A stretch of 55,609 nt of DNA. It comes from an uncultured Verrucomicrobiota bacterium. Lineage in GTDB: Bacteria; Verrucomicrobiota; Verrucomicrobiia; Limisphaerales; UBA1319. The stretch's first letter is position 1; each line of letters begins with the position of its first letter. The DNA is taken from contig CAIMWS010000164.1 of assembly GCA_903845125.1 (NCBI GenBank), positions 1 to 55,609 of the forward strand. Direction: 5' to 3'. Below, in pieces: positions 46,601 to 53,187 of the stretch. The notes under the pieces are model-generated. The model saw only the letters and a list, made by a program, of their open reading frames with translations. It made no database searches and was not told the origin of the DNA. The translations under genes were made by a program, and so were the position numbers.

Positions 46601-47171
46601 GGCTCAAATGGCCCCAAGCCTGGTTATTCCCCCCCCAAAAACCGAGTTGACCCAGGCTCCAGGGGTTGATGGTGCCGCCTTGCAGCACGCTTTGGTAAAG
46701 CGCCGCCAAGCCTCGGAGCAGTTGGAGGTCTTTGTTTTTCACCGGGGTCTTGGCGGATTGCATCACCCGGTCGGTAAACGGGCCAATGGAGGCCTGGCCT
46801 GACGGTGCCGGGGGGGCCTCCTGGGAGGTCGAGGAGAGGGCCCGGAACGATTGGCTCAAAGCCTGGACTTCCGCCACGCTATGTTCCGCCAAAACCGCTT
46901 TCATCAGAGCCGCCGCATGCTCGCAGTTTCTACGCTTCAAACAGGAGCAGAAGCTGCTCCAACCTCGGATGGCATCCAGCAGGAGCGCGACGGTGTGCTC
47001 AGCTCTGTCATCGACCAATCCGGAATAGCGCTTGCCTGGCACCTCACAGGTCACGGTACACACTTGCGCTAAGCGAAAAAGCCGGTCGCCCTCATTACGC
47101 ACCTCAGGCGCAAGCTGGGCGAGGTAACTCCGGGCCAGTTGAGGCTCAGTCAACAAGTATGGATTTTCCAT
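43590..47171 (-). CDS. SWIM zinc finger + SNF2/SWI2-family DNA translocase
   Basis: A 1193-aa protein. An N-terminal SWIM zinc finger (C75-x-C77-x5-C83-x-H85) is followed by a long region without recognised motifs (about 100-700) and then a complete SNF2 ATPase. Walker A is DDMGLGKT with K762; motif II is DEGQ (855-858) rather than DEAH; later motifs include LSGTPIENRLADLWSL, VLVFSQF, SLKAGGFGLNLTAA and DRTHRIGQ. The protein should translocate on double-stranded DNA and remodel protein-DNA complexes. Homologues of this large SWIM-SNF2 type are widespread in bacteria, with unclear roles in repair or transcription recycling. The ATG at 47171 lacks a strong ribosome-binding site. Confidence 0.9.
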   Translation of the reverse strand: MENPYLLTEPQLARSYLAQLAPEVRNEGDRLFRLAQVCTVTCEVPGKRYSGLVDDRAEHTVALLLDAIRGWSSFCSCLKRRNCEHAAALMKAVLAEHSVAEVQALSQSFRALSSTSQEAPPAPSGQASIGPFTDRVMQSAKTPVKNKDLQLLRGLAALYQSVLQGGTINPWSLGQLGFWGGNNQAWGHLSLWPETPKDFHTFWLYIAFYLTENRVEIPEILRPVTDLELVRGTILRWRHQQELSKWKTLLDSSHRELVKKSPVRKALDLRLRVEIQGAFIESKLIDQEHFATASSTQIRQICSLFEDDALDLTPEAELLWNMWRHHFEAGNSDIQYTPFTLPILSRTFRSTLLTSRLVTQGGLPFERPGEPLRWKAVLQEEADRKEATYEVKLIHAAGQPPGPILFTLPGQPYLYVAANAIFRGPPLPITIQAFKHVLEVPAEAMETPEGIGFLDALQAELPENLAARIRRIPFQIFVECELVMLPTRYEACVVRVTARTDDSRDQELWDGRGWHREGVLRRPAPPAAPPGDTIEVRDHSRQAEIGSLMEPLRLAYDAAAGGLALKVTRNFPERFSEWLKSLPPEVKVILKGELASLTLGTISARVRLETEEADIDWFDLRVALDVADTELTQEELKILLAAQGRYVRLKGKGWRRLEFNLSAEDDQLLAEMGLNPLDLNAETQRFHALQLGHSAAKKFMSESQAAQLQLRAQEIRTRVAPPLPPELTAELRPYQVTGYHFLCYLAANRFGGILADDMGLGKTLQALAWLLWLRQQTQKTSLPILIVCPKSVMDNWRVETRRFANTLRVRTWEAGECYNLTSVLAEADIHVINYSQLRSASDTVTAIDWLAVILDEGQYIKNPQSQTAIVARALKAEYRLVLSGTPIENRLADLWSLMAFAMPGVLGGRARFGRNYERKNDPLARLRLSSRVRPFLLRRTKAQVARDLPDRIEEDLFCEIEGEQKTLYRAEFKRAQQLLLRVKTQKELAGLQFHFLASLLRLRQICCHPALVMPESKAESAKLNALMEQLEPLMDEGQKVLVFSQFVSMLELIKPAIDKRGWRTFYLVGATENRGALVADFQSAEGAAVFLISLKAGGFGLNLTAASYVMLCDPWWNPAVENQAIDRTHRIGQTNKVIAYRLLIKDSVEEKIRLLQKQKSALAQDVLGEEKFAQSLTLDDLKFLFADEKQRAP

Positions 47172-47182
47172 TCCCAGAGCAG

Positions 47183-47210
47183 ATTAAAACTTCAATGCTG
47201 GGTATCGCAA
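47183..47210 (-). promoter_or_regulatory. Putative short-leader promoter of the helicase gene
   Basis: On the minus strand TTGCGA (47210-47205), a 16-nt spacer and TTTAAT (47188-47183, five of six). The ATG is at 47171, about 5 nt past the predicted transcription start. Confidence 0.3.
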
Positions 47211-47439
47211 GGGGGAATTTTGCAGGAACACGGCCAAGCCCGCCCGGGAGTTCCCCCCTCGGGCCAGGGGATCGCCAGGATGCGGCTTGCCAACCAGCGG
47301 TGGCTGCCTCAATCATTTGTTCCAGGCGGGGGAAGGAACAGCCGGTTTGAGACCTGCGCCAACGGATCAGCGAACCGTAAAGGGAATCGCCAGGTCAAAA
47401 CACCCCGGAAACAGACCTCGCGCCACTGGAAAAACTGCC

Positions 47440-47955
47440 ATGAACAACCAGGAAAGCGGATTGGATCCGCTAAAAAAGAAGCAGCTTAAGATTGCGGACC
47501 GGATCAAGGAAGCCCGGCAGCAACTCCGCGAGTTGGGGAAACTGATGAAGCCCTTGCGCAAGCAAAGGGACAACCTGGAGATCCTGGAACAGGCCATTCA
47601 CCAGTTCATCGTGGATACCCGTCATTTAAAACCGCACATGATGATCGGGCGCCTGCTCGACTTGCCCGTGCACAAGCCGATCGTCGCCCATTTGTTCCCC
47701 AAAAAACAAAGTCTGATCACGCGCGAAGTGGCACTGCTCAAGCTGGAAGCCTTTTTATGCCAGCTGGCCGCCCGGAAAATGCCTTTGGACCGGCAATTGG
47801 AACCGTTGGTGGCGCAGGAAAAATTGTGGCAGGAAGTGATCGATCTGAACCAGAAGGTGAAATTATCGGTGCGCCAAAAAGCCAAAGATCGGTTACGGAA
47901 ACAGAGGGAGCGGGAAAAAAAAGCCCTGGCTGCAGCCCGCCGGAAAAAGCGTTGA
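47440..47955 (+). CDS. Small basic coiled-coil protein, unknown function
   Basis: A 171-aa protein I do not recognise. It is Lys/Arg/Leu/Gln-rich: residues about 10-55 and 120-171 are predicted as amphipathic, coiled-coil-forming helices, and the last 25 residues are strongly basic (KDRLRKQREREKKALAAARR). The middle contains a HLKPHMMIGRLLDLPVHKPIVAHLFPKKQ segment that looks folded. No signal peptide, membrane helix or enzymatic motif is present. Nucleic-acid binding is possible from charge alone. It is divergent from the helicase gene (268-bp gap without other features) and convergent with the lipoprotein gene. Confidence 0.6.
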   Translation: MNNQESGLDPLKKKQLKIADRIKEARQQLRELGKLMKPLRKQRDNLEILEQAIHQFIVDTRHLKPHMMIGRLLDLPVHKPIVAHLFPKKQSLITREVALLKLEAFLCQLAARKMPLDRQLEPLVAQEKLWQEVIDLNQKVKLSVRQKAKDRLRKQREREKKALAAARRKKR

Positions 47956-47982
47956 GGAGGCAGCCAGGGGGAAATCGAACCC

Positions 47983-48004
47983 TTCGTGCGGAATCCCGCA
48001 AGAA
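47983..48004. terminator. Hairpin between convergent genes, possible bidirectional terminator
   Basis: TTCGTGCGG-AATC-CCGCAAGAA folds into an eight-pair stem with one G-A mismatch, in the 64-nt gap between the unknown gene (+) and the lipoprotein gene (-). No T run follows on either strand, so it may act through Rho or protect the 3' ends. Confidence 0.35.
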
Positions 48005-48019
48005 TGGGTCAGAACCCGG

Positions 48020-48556
48020 TCATCGGTTCAGGTAAGCGCCGGCGAAATTTTTGAAAACATTGAGGTTTTCCTGGCTGAAATCGCGCTGTACGGAACCTTC
48101 TTTGCCTTTGACTACGACTTTGACTTGGCGGGCTTCGGCGATCCGGCGGATGTCTTCCACTTTGACCAGGTATTGGGTTGATTCGCGATGGATGTTCCCC
48201 TTGATTTTTTCGCGCATGGCTTCACTGCCCATACCCGAATAACGGACATCCTGGCCGTCCACAGTTACGATGAGTGTTTCCCCCGGTTCGATATTCAGCG
48301 GACCGGAAGCCGATTCGTAACGAACGCCCAGGAAATACTTGGTCTGACCATTGCGATCCTGAACCCGCGTGGCATCAAACCAGACATCGGTGCCGGGGGT
48401 GGCGCCCACGGTGAGCAGGTTGGCCGAGGTCATGTCATACTTGCTGCGGGTAAAATCGTCGTAATAGGAAGTCAAAGGTTTATACTGGCTGGCACAGCCC
48501 GCCAGGAATCCGGCCAGGATCACTAAAGCACCAAATTTGGTATAGTTGGCTTTCAT
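48020..48556 (-). CDS. Lipoprotein of unknown function
   Basis: A 178-aa protein with a type II signal peptide: basic start, hydrophobic core and lipobox LAGC, with lipidated C21. The mature part is beta-rich and begins ASQYKPLTSYYDDFTRSKYDM. I see no recognised domain. It has its own upstream region with palindromes and probably its own promoter. It may be outer-membrane anchored, as no Asp follows the cysteine (+2 is Ala). It is not obviously tied to the neighbouring pseudopilin, which ends 158 nt upstream on the same strand. Confidence 0.75.
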   Translation of the reverse strand: MKANYTKFGALVILAGFLAGCASQYKPLTSYYDDFTRSKYDMTSANLLTVGATPGTDVWFDATRVQDRNGQTKYFLGVRYESASGPLNIEPGETLIVTVDGQDVRYSGMGSEAMREKIKGNIHRESTQYLVKVEDIRRIAEARQVKVVVKGKEGSVQRDFSQENLNVFKNFAGAYLNR

Positions 48557-48580
48557 AGTCGTTTGTGTCGTTTAATTTGC

Positions 48581-48626
48581 CCGAAAGCTTTTTCGGTTTC
48601 AATATTTATCAGATGACCAATCTGAT
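48581..48626 (-). promoter_or_regulatory. Two palindromes upstream of the lipoprotein gene
   Basis: CCGAAA-GCTT-TTTCGG (48581-48596) and ATCAGAT-GACCA-ATCTGAT (48608-48626) are perfect inverted repeats. On the minus strand the first fills the 17-nt spacer between TTGAAA and CAAATT, a possible weak promoter, so it could be an operator; it could also be part of a terminator for the upstream pseudopilin gene. Confidence 0.3.
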
Positions 48627-48714
48627 TGGCACTATTTTTTTAATCATAACCGCTGCGCGCCCGTTGGCGGACATGTATGCACCGCTGGGGTGGGGATTGG
48701 GTTGGGGGCAGGCG

Positions 48715-49470
48715 TCACCAAGCGGCCACGCATCCGCTTTGGTCCCAGAGTTGTGAACCGCGGTAGACTTTCATATCGGTGATTTTTTTCCAGGCCACCG
48801 AGCCATCCATCGTTCCCACGTTGCCACCGACTGCCCCAATCGAGGCGGAAGTGGCCCCGTCGGAACTGGGATTGCCAGGATCCCGATCCCGGAGAATTGG
48901 GCCGCGGCTGCCGTGCGGAGCGAAAGTTTTTTTGTAGCCAGGGGACCAATCATTCAAGTCTGCCACCAGCGGCAGGATGGCCTTTTCGCTCAAAGATTGC
49001 GGGGAGGTCCACACGGCGGAGTGGCCTTCCAGGGCGGGCCAGGGGGTATTGGTATGGCTGCCGAGATAATTATACCCGATCACAAACCCATAGTTGGGCT
49101 CCTCCCATCCATCCTCCGTGTTAAAAGGGGCGCCCAAACCGGGGCAGTCCAAGACCCGGAAATTGCCAGCATACTTGATGAAAATCTTGCGCGTGGGCGT
49201 GGAAATCACCGGCACGTGTTCATCAAGTGGATTTTCATTGTCGGAGAGACCGCTGGGGAGTTTGTCATTGTGATCCCCACCGTAAAGGTTGGCCGCCATG
49301 ATCAACTGGCGGATATTATTTTTGCATTTAACCCGCCGTGCGCGTTCCTTGGCACTGGCCAAGGCTGGCAAAAGCAGCGAAGCGAGGATGGCGATGATGG
49401 CAATCACTACGAGCAATTCAATCAAGGTAAAAGCCCAAGATCGGCGCATCAGGGATTTCTCCATACGCAT
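48715..49470 (-). CDS. Pseudopilin (prepilin-type N-terminal methylation domain)
   Basis: A 251-aa protein with a 13-residue leader followed by [18 protein letters not shown], the pilin cleavage/methylation motif and helix. The C-terminal region has the [13 protein letters not shown] element (DG form) typical of the verrucomicrobial/planctomycete pseudopilin group. It is a paralogue of the protein encoded at 24874-25665, identical over most of the N-terminal helix but divergent after it. It stands alone without pilus-assembly genes. The ATG at 49470 has AAGG 7 nt upstream; an in-frame ATG at 49464 is possible. Confidence 0.85.
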   Translation of the reverse strand: MRMEKSLMRRSWAFTLIELLVVIAIIAILASLLLPALASAKERARRVKCKNNIRQLIMAANLYGGDHNDKLPSGLSDNENPLDEHVPVISTPTRKIFIKYAGNFRVLDCPGLGAPFNTEDGWEEPNYGFVIGYNYLGSHTNTPWPALEGHSAVWTSPQSLSEKAILPLVADLNDWSPGYKKTFAPHGSRGPILRDRDPGNPSSDGATSASIGAVGGNVGTMDGSVAWKKITDMKVYRGSQLWDQSGCVAAW

Positions 49471-49651
49471 AAGAAAACCTTTTCCAAACTTATAGTTCGT
49501 ATAGCAGTAATCATGCCAGACCGTTCCGGTTTTGGATCCTGGCGCTTTTCCAACTCCGACTTCCGGTGCCAGCAGGACAGGGGATAGGGGATCTTATCCT
49601 CGTGGTTTGCCGACTATTTGCCATAATCATACGATACGCAACATTTTACGT

Positions 49652-49663
49652 TTGACCAGTCAA
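49652..49663 (+). promoter_or_regulatory. Short palindrome upstream of the PpiD-like gene
   Basis: TTGAC-CA-GTCAA is a perfect inverted repeat. Its left half is also a -35-like TTGACC, but the hexamer 17 nt downstream (ATAGGT) is a poor -10. The remainder of the 237-bp divergent gap (49471-49707) shows nothing else. Confidence 0.25.
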
Positions 49664-49707
49664 GGCCAGCTTGGATAGGTTGGGTCCTTACTGTTTGGAA
49701 AAAGATT

Positions 49708-51384
49708 ATGTTTGCCGTATTAAGAAGACATCAAAAGTGGTTTTGGGCCGCCATTATCGCCGTGGTTATCCCCAGTTTCGTGGTCTTTTTTTCGCCGGAT
49801 GTCGGCCGGGGCTCACGAGGGGGAAACGGGGATTATGGCTCTGTTTATGGTCGTCCTATAACCCAAAATGAAATTTATGACGCCTATAAAGAGGCCCAAT
49901 TGGCCTTTTTATTCAATTACGGCAGCTGGCCGGGGCGTGATGAAGCCAATCGTTTTGGTTTCGACCTGGATCAACAATCCCGCACCCGGGTGCTTTTGAC
50001 TGAGGAAGTCAAACGGTTTGGAATTCATTCCAGCGAAGAGGCGGCGGCCAAATGGGTGGCCAACGCTTTCCGGGACCGCCGCCAGGGTGTGTTCCGTCCG
50101 GAATCTTATGATCAGTTTGTGCGGCAGATGCTTCCGGAGCAAAGAATGTCCGAAATGGATATGGAGCGTTTCGTGGCCAACCAAGTATCCATACAGCACC
50201 TGATTTCGCTGGTGGGCATCAATGGCACTTTGGTCACTCCTAAAGAAGCGGAAGTGCTATATCGCCGGGAACATGAGCAATTAGAGGCCGAGGCGGTCAT
50301 TTTCTCCGCCACGAATTACCTGGCGACTATAAAAATCGAAACCAACGATCTGGCTCAATTCTATACCAACCGCATGGCGGTTTATGCCATTCCGGATCGG
50401 GTCCAGGTGCGTTATGTGCTGTTCAATGTCACTAATTTCATGACTGAAGCCGATGAAACCATTGCCAAGGAAACTAATTTCAGCCGCCGGATAGACGAAA
50501 TATATCAGGCCCGGGGAGCTAGTTATTACGTCGATACCAACGGGGCGGTGATGGCGGAGGCGGCGGCCAAGGCCAAAATCAAAGAGGAGGCCCGGCGCGA
50601 ATTCGCCCTGCTGGCAGCCAAGAAAAAAGCGAGTGCCTTTGCGGTCGATCTTTTCAACGTGAAAAATGCCATGATCGATGAGTTGAACAAACTCGCAGCC
50701 ACCAATAAGCTGACCGTTCAGACCACCGAGCCATTCACGGCCAACGATGGGCCTGTCAGCATCAAAGTATTTGCCAATTTCACCAAGGCCGCCTTTGCTT
50801 TAACCACTGAAGAGCCCTTCGCCCAGCCGATGGACGGGGAAGAGGGAGTGTTTGTGTTTGGTTTGGACAAGAAACTGCCCAAGGAGAATCCGCCCTTTGA
50901 GGCCATCAAACTGCGCGTGACGGAGGATTACCGCCGGGTGCAGTCCATGACCGCGGCTCGCAAAGCAGCTACTGACTTCATGCAGAAGGCAACCAATTTC
51001 CTTGCCCAAGGGAAAACGTTCACGAACATTTGCGAGCTGGAAAAAGTGGTGCCCATTGCCTTGCCAGCTTTTTCCTTGAGTTCCCGTGACTTGCCGGGAT
51101 TGGATAGCCGTTTGGATTTCTCCAGTTTGCGTGATCAGATGGCCAACTTGCAGCCCGGAAAGGCCGTCTACTTATACTCGTCCCGGGACGGCGGTGCTGT
51201 GGCCTATTTGCGCAACCGGGTGCCGGCCAAAGAGGACGATGTGAAAAAAGATTTGCCGGATTATTTGAAGTCTTTACGGCAAAATCGCGTCAGCGAAGCC
51301 TTCAATGAATGGTTGAGCCGGGAAACCCAAGTGGCGCAGTTGACGCTGCCCGAGACCAAAAACTCCAAAAACGCCAAGAAGTGA
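49708..51384 (+). CDS. PpiD/SurA-like membrane-anchored periplasmic chaperone
   Basis: A 558-aa protein with one N-terminal transmembrane helix (about 10-30) and a large extracytoplasmic part. Residues about 40-210 resemble the SurA/PpiD N-terminal chaperone domain (YGRPITQNEIYDAYKEAQ, then several amphipathic helices). The C-terminal part recalls PpiD around its parvulin domain, but I do not find clear parvulin active-site motifs, so isomerase activity is doubtful. Likely helps fold exported proteins at the inner membrane. GGAAAAAG lies just upstream of the ATG. A strong terminator follows, so it is probably a single-gene unit. Confidence 0.78.
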   Translation: MFAVLRRHQKWFWAAIIAVVIPSFVVFFSPDVGRGSRGGNGDYGSVYGRPITQNEIYDAYKEAQLAFLFNYGSWPGRDEANRFGFDLDQQSRTRVLLTEEVKRFGIHSSEEAAAKWVANAFRDRRQGVFRPESYDQFVRQMLPEQRMSEMDMERFVANQVSIQHLISLVGINGTLVTPKEAEVLYRREHEQLEAEAVIFSATNYLATIKIETNDLAQFYTNRMAVYAIPDRVQVRYVLFNVTNFMTEADETIAKETNFSRRIDEIYQARGASYYVDTNGAVMAEAAAKAKIKEEARREFALLAAKKKASAFAVDLFNVKNAMIDELNKLAATNKLTVQTTEPFTANDGPVSIKVFANFTKAAFALTTEEPFAQPMDGEEGVFVFGLDKKLPKENPPFEAIKLRVTEDYRRVQSMTAARKAATDFMQKATNFLAQGKTFTNICELEKVVPIALPAFSLSSRDLPGLDSRLDFSSLRDQMANLQPGKAVYLYSSRDGGAVAYLRNRVPAKEDDVKKDLPDYLKSLRQNRVSEAFNEWLSRETQVAQLTLPETKNSKNAKK

Positions 51385-51460
51385 GGATCATGGCCTGCGC
51401 CAATTATTCGCGGGAGCAAATTTAGGATTGAGTATCCGCTAAGTTGCCTTTGTTGTGTGG

Positions 51461-51495
51461 CCAGCCTGCCTTGAATGAGGCAGGCTGGTTTCTTT
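51461..51495 (+). terminator. Strong Rho-independent terminator of the PpiD-like gene
   Basis: CCAGCCTGCC (51461-51470) and GGCAGGCTGG (51479-51488) form a perfect 10-bp stem around an 8-nt loop, followed by TTTCTTT. It lies 76 nt after the PpiD-like stop codon and before the pseudouridine synthase start. Confidence 0.92.
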
Positions 51496-51527
51496 GGCCT
51501 TCATATTTTGGGCCTGCGATTAAAACC

Positions 51528-52385
51528 ATGTCGAACTGCATCAAATTGTCCGCTCCGCAGACCAAAGAGTTCTGGGAGATTCCAGTCCTCTTTGAAGACA
51601 GCCATCTGCTGGCCCTTTATAAACCGAGCGGCTTGTTGAGTTGCCCTGACCGTTATGATCCGCGACGTCCCAACTTGATGAGTTTGCTGCGCAAAGATCT
51701 CGAGCGGGGAGCTGTTTGGGTCCGGGAAAGGAACATCAGCTATCTGGCCAATGCCCACCGGCTCGATTTCGAGACCTCCGGGATCATTTTGCTGGCCAAG
51801 GCAAAGCCCGTGCTGGTGTCGCTGGTGGACCAGCTCAACAACGAAACTCCCCATAAAAAATATACGGCCTTGGTGCGGGGATTGCCCCATGAAATGGAGT
51901 TTTCCGTTTTAGCCAAGATTGCCCCTCATCCGATCCAGGTGGGGCTGATGAGAGTGGATCCCGACAAAGGAAAGAAATCCATAACCCATTTCAAGGTAAA
52001 GGAGCGGTTTTTAGCCCATACCCTGCTGGAGTGCCAGCCTTTGACTGATCGCACGCATCAGATCCGGGTGCATTTGCGGAGCAAATCCCTGCCGATCGTG
52101 GGGGATCGCCACTACGGAGGCAAGCCGCTTTGGCTGTCTGAACTCAAGGCTGATTACCGTCTGAAACCCGGCCGGGAAGAAAATCCTCTGATGAACCGGG
52201 TGGCGCTTCACGCTGAACAATTGGTGATTAAACACCCAGTTACTGAGGCCGAAATGGTGATGGAGGCCCCCTGGCCCAAAGATCTGACTGTGGCGGTAAA
52301 GTATTTGCGGAAATATGCCGCCACCGGAACCACTGCCAGTGAGGCATCCTCGCACGAAATGATTGCTTCAAATGATGAAACGTGA
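51528..52385 (+). CDS. RluA-family pseudouridine synthase
   Basis: A 285-aa enzyme that isomerises uridine to pseudouridine in rRNA or tRNA. The catalytic motif is HRLDFETSG with D80; other landmarks are LYKPSGLLS near the N-terminus, KKYTALVRG and the LTDRTHQIRVHLRS substrate-binding segment. No S4 domain is present, unlike RluC/RluD, so it resembles the shorter RluA/TruC types; the target uridine is unknown. The ATG at 51528 is chosen because any earlier in-frame start would overlap the terminator. It is separated from the downstream exopolysaccharide genes by a 127-nt gap. Confidence 0.9.
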   Translation: MSNCIKLSAPQTKEFWEIPVLFEDSHLLALYKPSGLLSCPDRYDPRRPNLMSLLRKDLERGAVWVRERNISYLANAHRLDFETSGIILLAKAKPVLVSLVDQLNNETPHKKYTALVRGLPHEMEFSVLAKIAPHPIQVGLMRVDPDKGKKSITHFKVKERFLAHTLLECQPLTDRTHQIRVHLRSKSLPIVGDRHYGGKPLWLSELKADYRLKPGREENPLMNRVALHAEQLVIKHPVTEAEMVMEAPWPKDLTVAVKYLRKYAATGTTASEASSHEMIASNDET

Positions 52386-52512
52386 TAACCTGTTAGTCTT
52401 GAAGTGGTTTTAAGTACCTGATTCGTGAGAATGGACAAAGTCTAGACTGGATTATTGACTCCATGGCTGGGGGCGTTAGGCTATGGTTGTTATTGGTTTT
52501 TTAAATTCGATT

Positions 52513-53160
52513 ATGAGATGGATGAATAGTTTGGCCAACTTGCTGGTGGTGATAATTTTATCAACTGTTACCGGATGCAGCCTGTTGCACGCCGAAAACA
52601 AGGCCGGCAACACCAATGCGGCGGCAGCGAGCGCAGGGGCTGAAACCAATGCGCCGATCGATGAGGCATTTGCTCATAAAATCATGCCGCTGGAGGAAAT
52701 CGTGATCATCGTGGTTGGCGAAAAAGATTTGTCGCAGGAAGTGCGAGTGCAAGCCAATGGGAAAATCACTTACCCCATGCTTGGGGAACTGGAAATAGCG
52801 GGCATGACGGTCAGCCAGTGTGAAAGCCTGCTCCGGGAACGGTTGGCCAAGGATTATCTGGTGGATCCGCAAGTAAACGTTTTGATCAGAAAATACCGGG
52901 AACGTTTCATTTATGTGAATGGCGAAGTTATTAAACCGGGACCCATACCGTTGCCCGGCGAGCAAAAATGGACCATCCTCGACGCCTTGGGCCAGGCCGG
53001 AGGACCCACCAAGGCTGCCGCTGTGAACCGTATCGAATTCACCCGGGGAGGGGTGACCAAAACCTTCAATTTCAAAAAGCTCAAGCTCATCAAGGATATC
53101 AAACAACATATCATCCTGGAACCCGGCGATACCGTTTTTGTGCCGCAAGCCAGATTCTAA
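52513..53160 (+). CDS. Wza-like polysaccharide export lipoprotein
   Basis: A 215-aa outer-membrane polysaccharide exporter. A lipoprotein signal ends at C22 (TVTGC). The poly-export domain covers about residues 50-130, including VRVQANGKITYPMLGELEIAG, and an SLBB domain follows (FIYVNGEVIKPGPIPLPG, then TILDALGQAGG and LEPGDTVFVP). It is shorter than E. coli Wza, with a single SLBB domain, as common in non-enteric systems. The BY-kinase gene follows after 27 nt, the usual pairing in Wzy-dependent or exosortase-linked exopolysaccharide loci. ATGs at 52483 and 52522 are alternatives; 52513 gives the best signal peptide. Confidence 0.88.
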   Translation: MRWMNSLANLLVVIILSTVTGCSLLHAENKAGNTNAAAASAGAETNAPIDEAFAHKIMPLEEIVIIVVGEKDLSQEVRVQANGKITYPMLGELEIAGMTVSQCESLLRERLAKDYLVDPQVNVLIRKYRERFIYVNGEVIKPGPIPLPGEQKWTILDALGQAGGPTKAAAVNRIEFTRGGVTKTFNFKKLKLIKDIKQHIILEPGDTVFVPQARF

Positions 53161-53187
53161 TCCTGCCCAAATCGGTTCTTAGTTGTT

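Noticed and set aside
47971..47986. tRNA T-arm-like sequence GGGTTCGATTTCCCCC on the minus strand
   Set aside because: The base after the 7-nt loop is T rather than C, the stem does not pair properly, and no acceptor stem, anticodon arm or CCA is found around it.
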